Below are positions 34,190 through 42,451 of a stretch of DNA of 64,000 nt, piece by piece. Positions within the stretch are counted from its first letter, which is position 1. Each line of letters begins with the position of its first letter. The stretch is from Elizabethkingia sp. YR214. GTDB taxonomy: Bacteria; Bacteroidota; Bacteroidia; Flavobacteriales; Weeksellaceae. The stretch covers positions 248,001-312,000 of the forward strand of contig NZ_QBUH01000001.1 in NCBI RefSeq assembly GCF_003058195.1, read 5' to 3'. The position numbers and the translations under genes were made by a program. Below the pieces are notes generated by a model. The model saw only the letters and a program-made list of their open reading frames with translations. It searched no databases and was not told the origin of the DNA.

Positions 34190-34958
34190 AAGCTTTTTTG
34201 GTTAAAATTAAAGAAGAAAGGTCTTCTGCCTGTAAGATATATACTGCTTTAACTCCTTTCTGTATTGCCGAAAATGCATTATCCAATTTCGGTATCATTC
34301 CCTGAAAAATCTTGCCTTCTTCTTTTAGTTTTTCATAATTAGAAGGGTTGATTTCGGGAACTACAGACTCTTCATTATCTACATCCTCCAGTACGCCTTT
34401 CTTTTCGAAGCAATAATACAAAAAGCTTTCGTAATTTCCGCTCATAGCCGTAGCAATTGCAGATGCCATGGTATCTGCATTGGTATTCAGCAACTGCCCG
34501 TTTCCATCATGTGTAATTGCACAGAAAACCGGTACAAATCCTGCCTGCAATATCTTATCAATATTTCCGAAATTAACCGTGTCCACGTCTCCTACAAAAC
34601 CAAAATCTATAGAATTAACGGGTCTTTTATTAGCCAATACACTATTAGCGTCTGCTCCGGACAGCCCTATAGCTGTATCTCCGTTTGCAGATAAGGCTGC
34701 CACAATATTTTTGCTGATCAGCCCTCCATAAACCATTGTAATAAGCTTTAGCGTCTCCGCATCCGTAATTCTGCGCCCGTCTATCATCTGTTGCGGAATT
34801 TCCATTTTCACTGCCAACTCTGTTGCTATTTTCCCACCGCCATGTATCAGAATCTTGGGTTCTTTTATGCCCGAAAAGTTTCTCAAAAAAGCAGAAAGCT
34901 TTTCCGGATTATCAATGACGTTTCCCCCGATTTTAATAATATGCAGTGGCTGCTTCAT
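34167..34958 (-). CDS. argB: N-acetylglutamate kinase (N-acylglutamate kinase)
   Basis: A 263-aa amino-acid kinase for the second step of arginine synthesis. It has KIGGNVID near the N-terminus, the glycine loop ILIHGGGKIATEL, and LSGADANSVLANKRP. In the related Bacteroides pathway this enzyme acts on N-succinylglutamate, so the true acyl group here is open. It overlaps the downstream argE-like gene by 23 bases. A strong hairpin lies in the 64-base gap upstream. Confidence 0.93.
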   Translation of the reverse strand: MKQPLHIIKIGGNVIDNPEKLSAFLRNFSGIKEPKILIHGGGKIATELAVKMEIPQQMIDGRRITDAETLKLITMVYGGLISKNIVAALSANGDTAIGLSGADANSVLANKRPVNSIDFGFVGDVDTVNFGNIDKILQAGFVPVFCAITHDGNGQLLNTNADTMASAIATAMSGNYESFLYYCFEKKGVLEDVDNEESVVPEINPSNYEKLKEEGKIFQGMIPKLDNAFSAIQKGVKAVYILQAEDLSSLILTKKAYGTRITA

Positions 34959-34988
34959 ACAATCTTGTTATGGTTTGTTATTTATAAC

Positions 34989-35013
34989 CTCATAGATTTT
35001 GGAAACCTATGAG
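34989..35013. repeat. Palindrome between argF' and argB
   Basis: CTCATAGATTT (34989-34999) pairs with AAACCTATGAG (35003-35013) with one mismatch and a TGG loop. The operon's overlapping genes have no such element. Confidence 0.55.
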
Positions 35014-35022
35014 ATTTCTTTA

Positions 35023-35973
35023 TTATAAAATATTCTTCAGTACCCATTGTGCAGTAATCAAACGATTTCCTGCCTGCTGATATACTAATGCGTTTTCGCT
35101 GTCCAGTACCTCGTCACTAATCTCCACATTTCTTCTTACCGGAAGACAATGCATTACTTTAGCATTATTGGTTTGTTTCAGCTTTTCCAATGTTAGCAAC
35201 CAGTCTCCTTTTACTTCCGGAGTAGCTCCATAATCACTGAATGAAGACCAATTTTTTACATAGATGAAATCCGCATCTTTTAATGCTTCATCCTGATCGT
35301 TCGTAATCGTTAATCCATCAGTATATTCTGTATCCAGATCATAACCTTCCGGGAAAGTAACCGTTACATCCGCATCTATTTCTTTTACCCACTCACAGAA
35401 CGAGTTCGCTACTGAATGCGCAATAGATTTTACGTGAGGTGCCCAGGTTAGTACAACCTTAGGTTTTCTGTCCTCTTTCCAGTTCTCTTTTATAGTCAGC
35501 ATATCCGTAAAACTCTGCAGCGGATGCCGGGTTGCCGATTCTAAAGAGATAATCGGAACTGTAGCGTGTTCAATAAACTGATTCAATACCTTATCCTGTG
35601 TATCTTCTTCTTTATCTTTGAAAGCGGGGAAACAACGAATAGCAATAACATCACAATATTCGCTTAACACTTTTGCAGCATCTTTAATATGCTCCACAGT
35701 AGTTCCGTCCATTACAGCGCCATCATGTAGTTCCCATGTCCATGCATCTTGTCCTGCATTAATAATAATGTAGTTTAAACCAAGATTCTGACATGCTTTC
35801 TGCATGCTAATCCGCGTACGAAGGCTTGGGTTAAGAAAAACCAGTCCTACAGTTTTGTTTTTTCCAAAATCCGGTGTTCCCAGCGGATTATTTTTAATAT
35901 CTATACATTCCTGCAACGCCTGTTCCAGATTGGGGACATCGTCTACGCAAGTAAATTTCTGTAATTTAGCCAT
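35023..35973 (-). CDS. argF: N-acylornithine carbamoyltransferase (acetyl- or succinylornithine type)
   Basis: A 316-aa transcarbamylase. The carbamoyl-phosphate loop is FLNPSLRTRISMQKAC, and the substrate regions are DAWTWELHDGAVMDGTTVEHI and MHCLPVRRN. This is the Bacteroidota-type enzyme, which carbamoylates N-acetyl- or N-succinyl-ornithine rather than free ornithine. The segments VPIISLESATRHPLQS and VVLTWAPH most resemble, from memory, the succinyl-type enzyme of Bacteroides. It overlaps argD by eight bases. The gene symbol is by pathway position. Confidence 0.88.
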   Translation of the reverse strand: MAKLQKFTCVDDVPNLEQALQECIDIKNNPLGTPDFGKNKTVGLVFLNPSLRTRISMQKACQNLGLNYIIINAGQDAWTWELHDGAVMDGTTVEHIKDAAKVLSEYCDVIAIRCFPAFKDKEEDTQDKVLNQFIEHATVPIISLESATRHPLQSFTDMLTIKENWKEDRKPKVVLTWAPHVKSIAHSVANSFCEWVKEIDADVTVTFPEGYDLDTEYTDGLTITNDQDEALKDADFIYVKNWSSFSDYGATPEVKGDWLLTLEKLKQTNNAKVMHCLPVRRNVEISDEVLDSENALVYQQAGNRLITAQWVLKNIL

Positions 35974-37096
35974 TGAGTTCCGTTTTTAAAGCATTAACAA
36001 ATTGATCAATCTCCGTTTTGGAAACCGCTAATGACGGTAAAATTCTGAGTGTATTTTTGTTAGAAGCGTTTCCTGTAAGAATCTTATGTTTCCATAATAA
36101 GTTGTTACGCACCTCAGCACATGGCATTTCCAACTCTATTCCGGTCATCAGCCCAACACTACGAACCTCTTTTACTTTTGGCAAATCTTTTACCTGCTCA
36201 ACAAGATAGTCACCCATTTCCTGAGCATTTTGAATAAGATTCTCTTTCTCCAGAATTTGTAATACAGCCAAAGAAGCAGCACACGCTAAATAGTTCCCTC
36301 CAAAAGTAGTCCCCAGCATTCCTTTTTTAGCCTCTATTTTTGGAGAAATAAGTACTCCCGCTACCGGAAAACCATTTCCCATTCCTTTTGCCGTTGTAAT
36401 AATATCTGGCTTTACTCCGGAAAACTGGTGTGCAAAGAACTTACCTGTTCTTCCGTATCCTGATTGTATTTCATCCAGAATGAAAACAGCATTATGCTCC
36501 TTACACAATTTCTCTATTTTCTGAAGGAAAGAATCTGTTGGAATCTGAATTCCACCGACTCCCTGGATCCCTTCAATAATTACAGATGATATTTCATTTT
36601 CAGCAAAGGCTTTTTCCAATGCTTCTTCATTATTGAACTCTACAAACAATATGTTATCCGTTTCATTAACAGGTGCAACAATACTTGCATCATCTGTAGC
36701 AGCTACTGCAGCAGAGGTACGACCATGGAAAGCTTTGCTGAAAGCTATTACTTTCTTTTTGCCATTATGGAAAGAAGCCAGTTTCAATGCATTTTCATTG
36801 GCCTCAGCACCTGAATTACACAGAAATAACTGATAATCATCGTAACCACTTAATTTCCCTAATAATTCTGCTACCTGACCCTGAATCGGAATGTTTACTG
36901 AATTTGAGTAAAAGCCAATGTTCTGTAATTGTTCAGAAATTGTTTTTATGTAATGTGGATGTGAATGTCCCACTGAGATTACGGCATGTCCACCATATAA
37001 ATCTAAATATTTTTCACCTTTATCGTCCCACAGATAAGAAGCTTCTGCTTTTACCGGCGTAAGATCGAAAAGGCTGTATACGTCAAATAAATTCAT
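35966..37096 (-). CDS. argD: Acetylornithine/succinylornithine aminotransferase
   Basis: A 376-aa class-III PLP aminotransferase. It converts N-acylglutamate semialdehyde to N-acylornithine. Motifs include GAEANENALKLASFHNGKKK, the PLP aspartate region ILDEIQSGYGRTGKFF, and the Schiff-base lysine in TTAKGMGNGFPVAG. It overlaps argF' by eight bases. The length is typical of ArgD. Confidence 0.93.
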   Translation of the reverse strand: MNLFDVYSLFDLTPVKAEASYLWDDKGEKYLDLYGGHAVISVGHSHPHYIKTISEQLQNIGFYSNSVNIPIQGQVAELLGKLSGYDDYQLFLCNSGAEANENALKLASFHNGKKKVIAFSKAFHGRTSAAVAATDDASIVAPVNETDNILFVEFNNEEALEKAFAENEISSVIIEGIQGVGGIQIPTDSFLQKIEKLCKEHNAVFILDEIQSGYGRTGKFFAHQFSGVKPDIITTAKGMGNGFPVAGVLISPKIEAKKGMLGTTFGGNYLACAASLAVLQILEKENLIQNAQEMGDYLVEQVKDLPKVKEVRSVGLMTGIELEMPCAEVRNNLLWKHKILTGNASNKNTLRILPSLAVSKTEIDQFVNALKTELNG

Positions 37097-37150
37097 TTTT
37101 GTTGTTTTTATCAGAACATTATGTTCTTTAAGGTTAGTTTTCTTTAGGTC

Positions 37151-37197
37151 TCAACAAGCTCATCAGAAATTGAAATTCAACTCACAGAGCCTGCTGA
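37151..37197. repeat. Nested palindrome between argC and argD
   Basis: TCAACAAGCTC (37151-37161) is complementary, with wobble, to GAGCCTGCTGA (37187-37197). An inner perfect repeat TTGAAATTCAA lies at 37170-37180. It occupies most of the 116-base gap. Confidence 0.5.
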
Positions 37198-37212
37198 AGT
37201 CCCTAATAAAAA

Positions 37213-38184
37213 TCAATATGCTAAAGGTTTTAGTTTTAATCCTGCCTGCTCTTCAAAACCAAACATTAAGTTCATATTCTGAATTGCCTGTCCTGAAGCC
37301 CCTTTTAAAAGATTGTCAATTGCTGAATGTACGACAAGCATATTGTCTTGTTTTTCCAGCTGAATTGCACACTTATTGGTATTTACCACTTGCTTCATAT
37401 TAATAGCTTCCCTGGAGACCCATACAAAAGGCTGGTCTTTATAGAACTCTTCATAAGCCTGATAAAGCTCTTCCAGAGAATGATCGCATTCTAATGTTGC
37501 ACTTACAAAAATTCCTCTTGGCCAGTCTCCTCTCCATGGTACGAAATGTACACCAACTGTATTTTTATTTTCACTTTCCAGCGTCTGCTTTATTTCATCC
37601 AGATGCTGATGAGAAAGTGTTTTATATGCCGATATATTATTATTTCGCCATGAGAAATGTGTTGTATCCTGTAACTTTACACCAGCGCCTGTACTTCCGG
37701 TTACACCGGTTACAAAAATCTGGTTAAGTAATTTTTTTCCTGCCAGTGGCAATAATGCATACTGAATTGCAGAAGCAAAACATCCCGGATTAGCAACTTC
37801 ATTAGCGCCTTTTATCTTTTCTTTTTGGAATTCCGGTAAACCATAAACAAAGTTTTTATCCTGAAACTCGCCTTCTAAACGAAAATCATTACCCAGATCA
37901 ATAATCTTTGTTTCCGGAGAAACTTTATTCTTCTCCAACCAAGGCTGACTCTCTTTATGTGGCAGACACAGGAAAAGTATATCTGCAGGCTGCAATTCCG
38001 AAGAAAATTCCATTTCTGTTTCACCCAAAAGATCCTGATGAACACTGTAGATCTTTTTGCCAGCTGCATTTCTGCTCAAAGCAAAAGCCAACTCTGCATA
38101 GGGATGATTTAGTAACAAACGGATTAATTCTCCACCTGTATATCCTGTTCCGCCAACAATTCCGGCTTTAATTTTATTTTCCAT
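37213..38184 (-). CDS. argC: N-acetyl-gamma-glutamyl-phosphate reductase
   Basis: A 323-aa NADPH-dependent reductase for the third step of arginine synthesis. It has the Rossmann start IVGGTGYTGGELIRLLLNHP and the catalytic Cys135 in VANPGCFASAIQ. It overlaps argG by 11 bases. The acyl group of its substrate follows from the pathway and remains unresolved. Confidence 0.94.
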   Translation of the reverse strand: MENKIKAGIVGGTGYTGGELIRLLLNHPYAELAFALSRNAAGKKIYSVHQDLLGETEMEFSSELQPADILFLCLPHKESQPWLEKNKVSPETKIIDLGNDFRLEGEFQDKNFVYGLPEFQKEKIKGANEVANPGCFASAIQYALLPLAGKKLLNQIFVTGVTGSTGAGVKLQDTTHFSWRNNNISAYKTLSHQHLDEIKQTLESENKNTVGVHFVPWRGDWPRGIFVSATLECDHSLEELYQAYEEFYKDQPFVWVSREAINMKQVVNTNKCAIQLEKQDNMLVVHSAIDNLLKGASGQAIQNMNLMFGFEEQAGLKLKPLAY

Positions 38185-39373
38185 ATCCCGGATTTGTCTG
38201 GTGGTATATTGTTAATGAATTTGCCAGAATTTTGGAGAAGCCTTTTACATCATCACCTGTCCATGCATTATTCATCTCTCCATACTGGCCAAACTTTCCG
38301 GACATTAAATCAAATTGTGATTCAATTCCGTTCAAAACAAATCGGTAAGGCATAAAGGTTACAAACACTTTACCACTTACACTGGTCTGAGAGCTTTTGA
38401 AGAAAGCTTCAATATTACGCATCACAGGATCCAGGAACATTGCTTCATGCAGCCAGTTTCCATACATTACAGCTAATTGGTCTTTCACAACCAGCTGATT
38501 TTTAGAAAGCGTATGCTTTTCTAATAAATGGTGCGCCTTTAGCGCTATTAATGCTGAAGCAGCTTCAAAGCCTACCCGTCCTTTTATTCCGATAATTGTA
38601 TCTCCTACGTGGATATCTCTTCCAATTCCGAAAGGAGCCGCTAGTTCTTCCAACTTTTTAATGGCTTTAGTAGGATGGTTATAAACTTCACCATCTATTC
38701 CTACTAATTCGCCATTATCAAAAAGTAAAGTATGTTGCTCCTGCTCAGTTTTTTTAACCTGAGAAGGAAATGCGTCTTCCGGTAAATATTCATGAGAGGT
38801 AAGGGTCTCTTTTCCTCCTACTGAAGTTCCCCACAATCCTTTATTAATTGAATATTTAGCTTTCTCAAAATTCATATCTACTCCGTATTCCTTCAGGAAG
38901 TTTATTTCCTCCTCACGGCTTAACTTAAGATCACGGATAGGTGTTATAATCTCCATCTGCGGTGCCAGAATATTGAAAACTACATCAAAACGAACCTGGT
39001 CATTACCAGCTCCCGTACTACCATGACAAATAGCCTCAGCACCAACTTCCAATGCGTATTCTGCGATTACTTTAGCCTGAATTGTCCTCTCTGCACTTAC
39101 GGACAACGGATAAGTGTTATTTTTCAACACATTTCCGAATAACAGGTATTTAACACAAGACTCGTAGTATTCCACTACACTGTCTACGCATCTGTAAGAA
39201 GCAATTCCTAACGATAAAGCTTTTTGCTCGATCGTCTGAATTTCTTCAGCTGTAAATCCTCCTGTATTTACAGTTACAGCATGAACTTCGTATCCTAATG
39301 TTTTCGACAGATACAAAGCACAATAAGTCGTGTCCAGACCGCCACTATAGGCTAAGACTACTTTCTTCTTCAT
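38174..39373 (-). CDS. argG: Argininosuccinate synthase
   Basis: A 399-aa ATP-dependent ligase joining citrulline and aspartate. It begins MKKKVVLAYSGGLDTTYCAL, with the PP-loop SGGLD. The region EAICHGSTGAGNDQVRFD is characteristic of the family. It overlaps the GNAT gene upstream by 29 bases, showing tight coupling. Confidence 0.95.
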   Translation of the reverse strand: MKKKVVLAYSGGLDTTYCALYLSKTLGYEVHAVTVNTGGFTAEEIQTIEQKALSLGIASYRCVDSVVEYYESCVKYLLFGNVLKNNTYPLSVSAERTIQAKVIAEYALEVGAEAICHGSTGAGNDQVRFDVVFNILAPQMEIITPIRDLKLSREEEINFLKEYGVDMNFEKAKYSINKGLWGTSVGGKETLTSHEYLPEDAFPSQVKKTEQEQHTLLFDNGELVGIDGEVYNHPTKAIKKLEELAAPFGIGRDIHVGDTIIGIKGRVGFEAASALIALKAHHLLEKHTLSKNQLVVKDQLAVMYGNWLHEAMFLDPVMRNIEAFFKSSQTSVSGKVFVTFMPYRFVLNGIESQFDLMSGKFGQYGEMNNAWTGDDVKGFSKILANSLTIYHQTNPGYGK

Positions 39374-39911
39374 TGTTTTGAGATTTTTTAGGTTTATATA
39401 ACATTGCCGTGCAGAGGCAATTTTTTCTTTCTTTACTCATCAGGATATCATAATTCACGCAGCTTTTACAACCACTCCAGAAATCTTCATCCTGAGTCAG
39501 TTCCGAATAAGTTACCGGCCAGTATCCTAGTTCGCTATTAATTTTCATTACAGCCAGCCCCGTAGTTAATCCAAATATTTTAGCTTCCGGATATTTTTTA
39601 CGGGAAAGACCGAATATAGCGTGTTTAATATCCCGTGCCAGCCCAAACTTTCGGTATCTTGGATTAACAATTAATCCTGAGTTTGCAACAAACTCTCCTG
39701 TCCAGGTTTCTATATAACAGAACCCAGCCCATAAGCCATCGTCAGAAAAAGCAATTACAGCCTTCCCCTCCTGCATCTTTTTCTGAATGTATTCCGGTGT
39801 ACGCTTAGCAATCCCCGTTCCGCGAAGTTTCGCGGAATTCTCCATTTCATCACAAATCATTTGCGCGTATTTGCCGTCTTCAGCAATAGCTTGTCTTACA
39901 ACAAACGTCAT
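39345..39911 (-). CDS. GNAT acyltransferase, candidate N-acylglutamate synthase
   Basis: A 188-aa GNAT protein and the first gene of the arg operon. The acetyl-CoA loop is VNPRYRKFGLARDIKHAIFG. No argA or argJ is present in the window's arg operon, so this is the natural candidate for the missing first step. Unusually, the C-terminus carries Cys148-x-x-Cys151 (GCKSC) and Cys165-x-Cys167 (NCLC), a spacing that could bind zinc or form disulfides. Substrate (acetyl- or succinyl-CoA) is not predictable. The promoter contains a perfect 11-bp inverted repeat. Confidence 0.72.
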   Translation of the reverse strand: MTFVVRQAIAEDGKYAQMICDEMENSAKLRGTGIAKRTPEYIQKKMQEGKAVIAFSDDGLWAGFCYIETWTGEFVANSGLIVNPRYRKFGLARDIKHAIFGLSRKKYPEAKIFGLTTGLAVMKINSELGYWPVTYSELTQDEDFWSGCKSCVNYDILMSKERKNCLCTAMLYKPKKSQNNEEESSLSL

Positions 39912-39939
39912 TTTTAGATCAAATTTTAAAAACAGGGGA

Positions 39940-39977
39940 CAAATTTAGGTAATTAATTTGCAAAAATGCAAATTAAT
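39940..39977 (-). promoter_or_regulatory. Arginine operon promoter with an internal 11-bp inverted repeat
   Basis: The -7 box TAAATTTG lies at 39940-39947, about 29 bases before the GNAT ATG. A TTTG element lies 21 bp upstream. Between and over them is ATTAATTTGCA (39952-39962), AAAA, then TGCAAATTAAT (39967-39977), an exact 11-bp palindrome. This is the expected place for a repressor operator. Confidence 0.65.
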
Positions 39978-40058
39978 TTAATTTTAAATCTTTGAAAATT
40001 ACATACAGAAGATAATATTTTGGAATATCGGATTTAAAAAGATAAAATATCTAAAAAC

Positions 40059-40089
40059 AAAAACTCTAATCTTCGAGATTAGAGTTTTT
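40059..40089. terminator. Terminator after the pseudouridine synthase gene
   Basis: AAAAACTCTAATCT (40059-40072) pairs perfectly with AGATTAGAGTTTTT (40076-40089). It has A and T tracts on both sides, so it can work in either direction; on the minus strand it ends the rluA-type transcript. Confidence 0.88.
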
Positions 40090-40109
40090 ATTTATTTTCG
40101 TGTAAAAAA

Positions 40110-40790
40110 TTATTTTTCGCAGGCCTGCCAGATTTTATCCTGAGGGTTGGTTGGCGCAATAATTTCAATTGCTTCTTTTGTTACCGGATGGACAAAACTA
40201 AGCTTTCTGGCATGTAAATGAATTCCGCCATCGGGATTAGATCTTGATGCCCCGTATTTCAGATCTCCTTTTATCGGAATCCCAACTTTAGCCAACTGAG
40301 CTCTGATCTGATGATGCCTTCCTGTTTCCAGGTCTATTTCTAAAAGATAATAATTATCCAAAGTCCTGATTACTTTATAATGCAAACGGGCTTCTTTCGC
40401 TCCTTCAGTTACTTTTTCGAAAACCGTGGCTTTATTATTTTTCTCATTTTTACGAAGATAATGTACCAACTTCTGCTCCAAAGGAATCATTTCTTTAGGT
40501 ACTATTGCCCAATACGTCTTTTCAATTTCACGATTTTTCACCATCTGCGTCAGCCTCGACAAGGCTTTGCTGGTTTTAGCATAAATAACAAGGCCAGAAG
40601 TTGGCCTGTCTATACGATGCACTAAACCCAGAAAAACATTTCCGGGTTTATGATCTCTTATTTTAATAAAATCTTTAATTTCGTCCAGAAGGGATTTATC
40701 GCCAGTTTTATCTCCCTGCACTAATTGCCCTACCTGTTTGTTAATCACCAAAAGATGATTATCCTCATAAACGATCTGAGATTCTGTCAT
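40110..40790 (-). CDS. RluA family RNA pseudouridine synthase
   Basis: A 226-aa enzyme that isomerises uridine to pseudouridine in rRNA or tRNA. The catalytic aspartate lies in VHRIDRPTSGLVIYAKTSKA, and the C-terminal core has ETGRHHQIRAQLAKVGIPIKGD. No S4 domain precedes it, so it is a short RluA-type. It starts three bases after the panB stop, on the same strand, so the two are cotranscribed. Target uridines are unknown. Confidence 0.88.
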   Translation of the reverse strand: MTESQIVYEDNHLLVINKQVGQLVQGDKTGDKSLLDEIKDFIKIRDHKPGNVFLGLVHRIDRPTSGLVIYAKTSKALSRLTQMVKNREIEKTYWAIVPKEMIPLEQKLVHYLRKNEKNNKATVFEKVTEGAKEARLHYKVIRTLDNYYLLEIDLETGRHHQIRAQLAKVGIPIKGDLKYGASRSNPDGGIHLHARKLSFVHPVTKEAIEIIAPTNPQDKIWQACEK

Positions 40791-40793
40791 GTA

Positions 40794-41609
40794 TTAATAA
40801 CTTTCCTGCTGATTAGGGAAATCCTGAGATTTCACATCTTTTACATACTGTCCTACAGCACCAGCCACTTCATCAAAAAGATCAAGATATCTTCTTAAGA
40901 ATTTAGGACTAAAACCTTTATTCATTCCTACCATGTCGTGGAAAACCAATACCTGTCCGTCACAGTCAGATCCTGCACCAATACCAATTGTCGGAATATT
41001 TATACTTGCAGTTACCTGCTTTGCTAGGGAAGCCGGAATTTTTTCTAATACAACAGAAAAACATCCTAATTCTTCCAATAGTTTAGCATCACTAATCAAT
41101 TTCTGAGCTTCAGCTTCTTCCTTCGCTCTTACTTTATAAGTTCCAAACTGATAGATAGATTGTGGCGTAAGCCCCAAATGTCCTATTACCGGGATACCAG
41201 CATTAACAATTCTTTTTATAGATTCCGCTACTTCAGCACCACCTTCCAGCTTTATAGCATGCGCTCCGGATTCCTTCATAATTCTTACAGCAGAATCCAG
41301 TGCCTTTTGCGGATCGGATTGATAAGTACCAAAAGGAAGATCTACTATAACCAGCGCACGGGTTACACCACGTACTACACTTTGTGCATGATAAATCATC
41401 TGATCCAGTGTAATTGGCAAAGTTGTTTCGTGTCCGGCCATTACATTAGATGCAGAGTCGCCTACCAATACAGCATCTACTCCACCTGCATCTACCATTT
41501 TTGCAATAGAAAAATCATATGCTGTAAGCATGGTGATTTTCTCGTTGTCAAACTTCATTTTACGGAATGACTCTGTTGTCACCCTTTTAATTTCGCTGTG
41601 TACTGACAT
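40794..41609 (-). CDS. panB: Ketopantoate hydroxymethyltransferase
   Basis: A 271-aa enzyme of pantothenate synthesis that transfers a hydroxymethyl from methylene-tetrahydrofolate to ketoisovalerate. Motifs include [37 protein letters not shown], and [18 protein letters not shown]. The metal-binding Asp in VGDS is visible. It is three bases upstream of the pseudouridine synthase gene. Confidence 0.95.
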   Translation of the reverse strand: MSVHSEIKRVTTESFRKMKFDNEKITMLTAYDFSIAKMVDAGGVDAVLVGDSASNVMAGHETTLPITLDQMIYHAQSVVRGVTRALVIVDLPFGTYQSDPQKALDSAVRIMKESGAHAIKLEGGAEVAESIKRIVNAGIPVIGHLGLTPQSIYQFGTYKVRAKEEAEAQKLISDAKLLEELGCFSVVLEKIPASLAKQVTASINIPTIGIGAGSDCDGQVLVFHDMVGMNKGFSPKFLRRYLDLFDEVAGAVGQYVKDVKSQDFPNQQESY

Positions 41610-41636
41610 ATTTCTTTGTGCTAAGGTTGAATGGGA

Positions 41637-42350
41637 CTAAATAGATACGTGTCCCAGTTTTTTTAATTTATCGTGATTCAGAATTCTGATATTCCTTCCG
41701 TCTACACTGATAAGTTCATCCTGCTTGAACTCGGAAATTAACCGGATAGCGCTCTCCGTTGCTGTCCCTACAAGGTTGGCAATTTCCTCTCTTGTTAATG
41801 ATATTTTGATAAAACCTTCTGGATCGGTTCCAAGCTTTTGTTCTAATAACAATAGTACTTCCGCAAGTCTTTCGCGCACTGTTTTCTGTGCCAGGAAAGT
41901 AATTGTTTTAGACGCTTCACCCAATTCGTACGCTATCTTTTGCAACATAGCATAAGAAAGTTTTGGGTCTGCTTCTAAAAGATGATTGAAGGTCTCGGCA
42001 GGAAGGAAGGTAATCTCAGCATCTTCCATTGCTTCAGCTGTTGCTCCGAACGGTTCATCACAAAGAAGGGAACGATATCCCACTAAATCTCCTTCTACAC
42101 AAAACCTTAGAATTTGTTCTTTTTTGAAAAAACCTGACTTGGAAAGCTTAACTGTCCCTCTGTCAATAAAATAGACACCTTGTGGAAAATCTCCTTCGTC
42201 AAAAATAGTGTCTCCTTTTTTAAGACTTAGAACTTCTTTACCTTTAAGGTATCTTTCAAAATCTTCTTTAGAGAGATTTTCTTTGAAAGATTTTTCATTG
42301 AAAGTTTTTAAAAAAGCTGTCTCAATCTGTTGAAATTTAGAATCTGGCAT
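41637..42350 (-). CDS. Crp/Fnr family transcriptional regulator
   Basis: A 237-aa regulator. The cyclic-nucleotide-type beta-barrel occupies residues about 35-150 (KKGDTIFDEGDFPQGVYFID), then a long dimerisation helix, and the winged helix TREEIANLVGTATESAIRLI. It lacks the N-terminal cysteine cluster of oxygen-sensing FNR, so it does not carry that iron-sulfur switch. Two internal cysteines (RFCVEG, LLCDEP) are not arranged as a cluster. It is divergent from the cbb3 oxidase cluster and a good candidate to control it. Confidence 0.9.
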   Translation of the reverse strand: MPDSKFQQIETAFLKTFNEKSFKENLSKEDFERYLKGKEVLSLKKGDTIFDEGDFPQGVYFIDRGTVKLSKSGFFKKEQILRFCVEGDLVGYRSLLCDEPFGATAEAMEDAEITFLPAETFNHLLEADPKLSYAMLQKIAYELGEASKTITFLAQKTVRERLAEVLLLLEQKLGTDPEGFIKISLTREEIANLVGTATESAIRLISEFKQDELISVDGRNIRILNHDKLKKLGHVSI

Positions 42351-42367
42351 CTTTTTGAAAGCTAATA

Positions 42368-42431
42368 TGATAATAATCAGACAAATTTAGCGTAATTAAA
42401 CTGCTCCTCAAAAGTTTTTGTCATAATTTTG
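42368..42431. promoter_or_regulatory. Divergent promoters and candidate Fnr-type site
   Basis: On the minus strand, TTG (plus 42409-42411), exactly 19 bp, TAAATTTG (42382-42389) form a perfect promoter for the regulator. TGAT-AATA-ATCA (42368-42379) overlaps its transcription start and resembles a relaxed Fnr site. On the plus strand a TAATTTTG box (42424-42431) serves ccoI, with a poor -33 element. Confidence 0.5.
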
Positions 42432-42451
42432 CATGCTAAAGCTATAATAAA

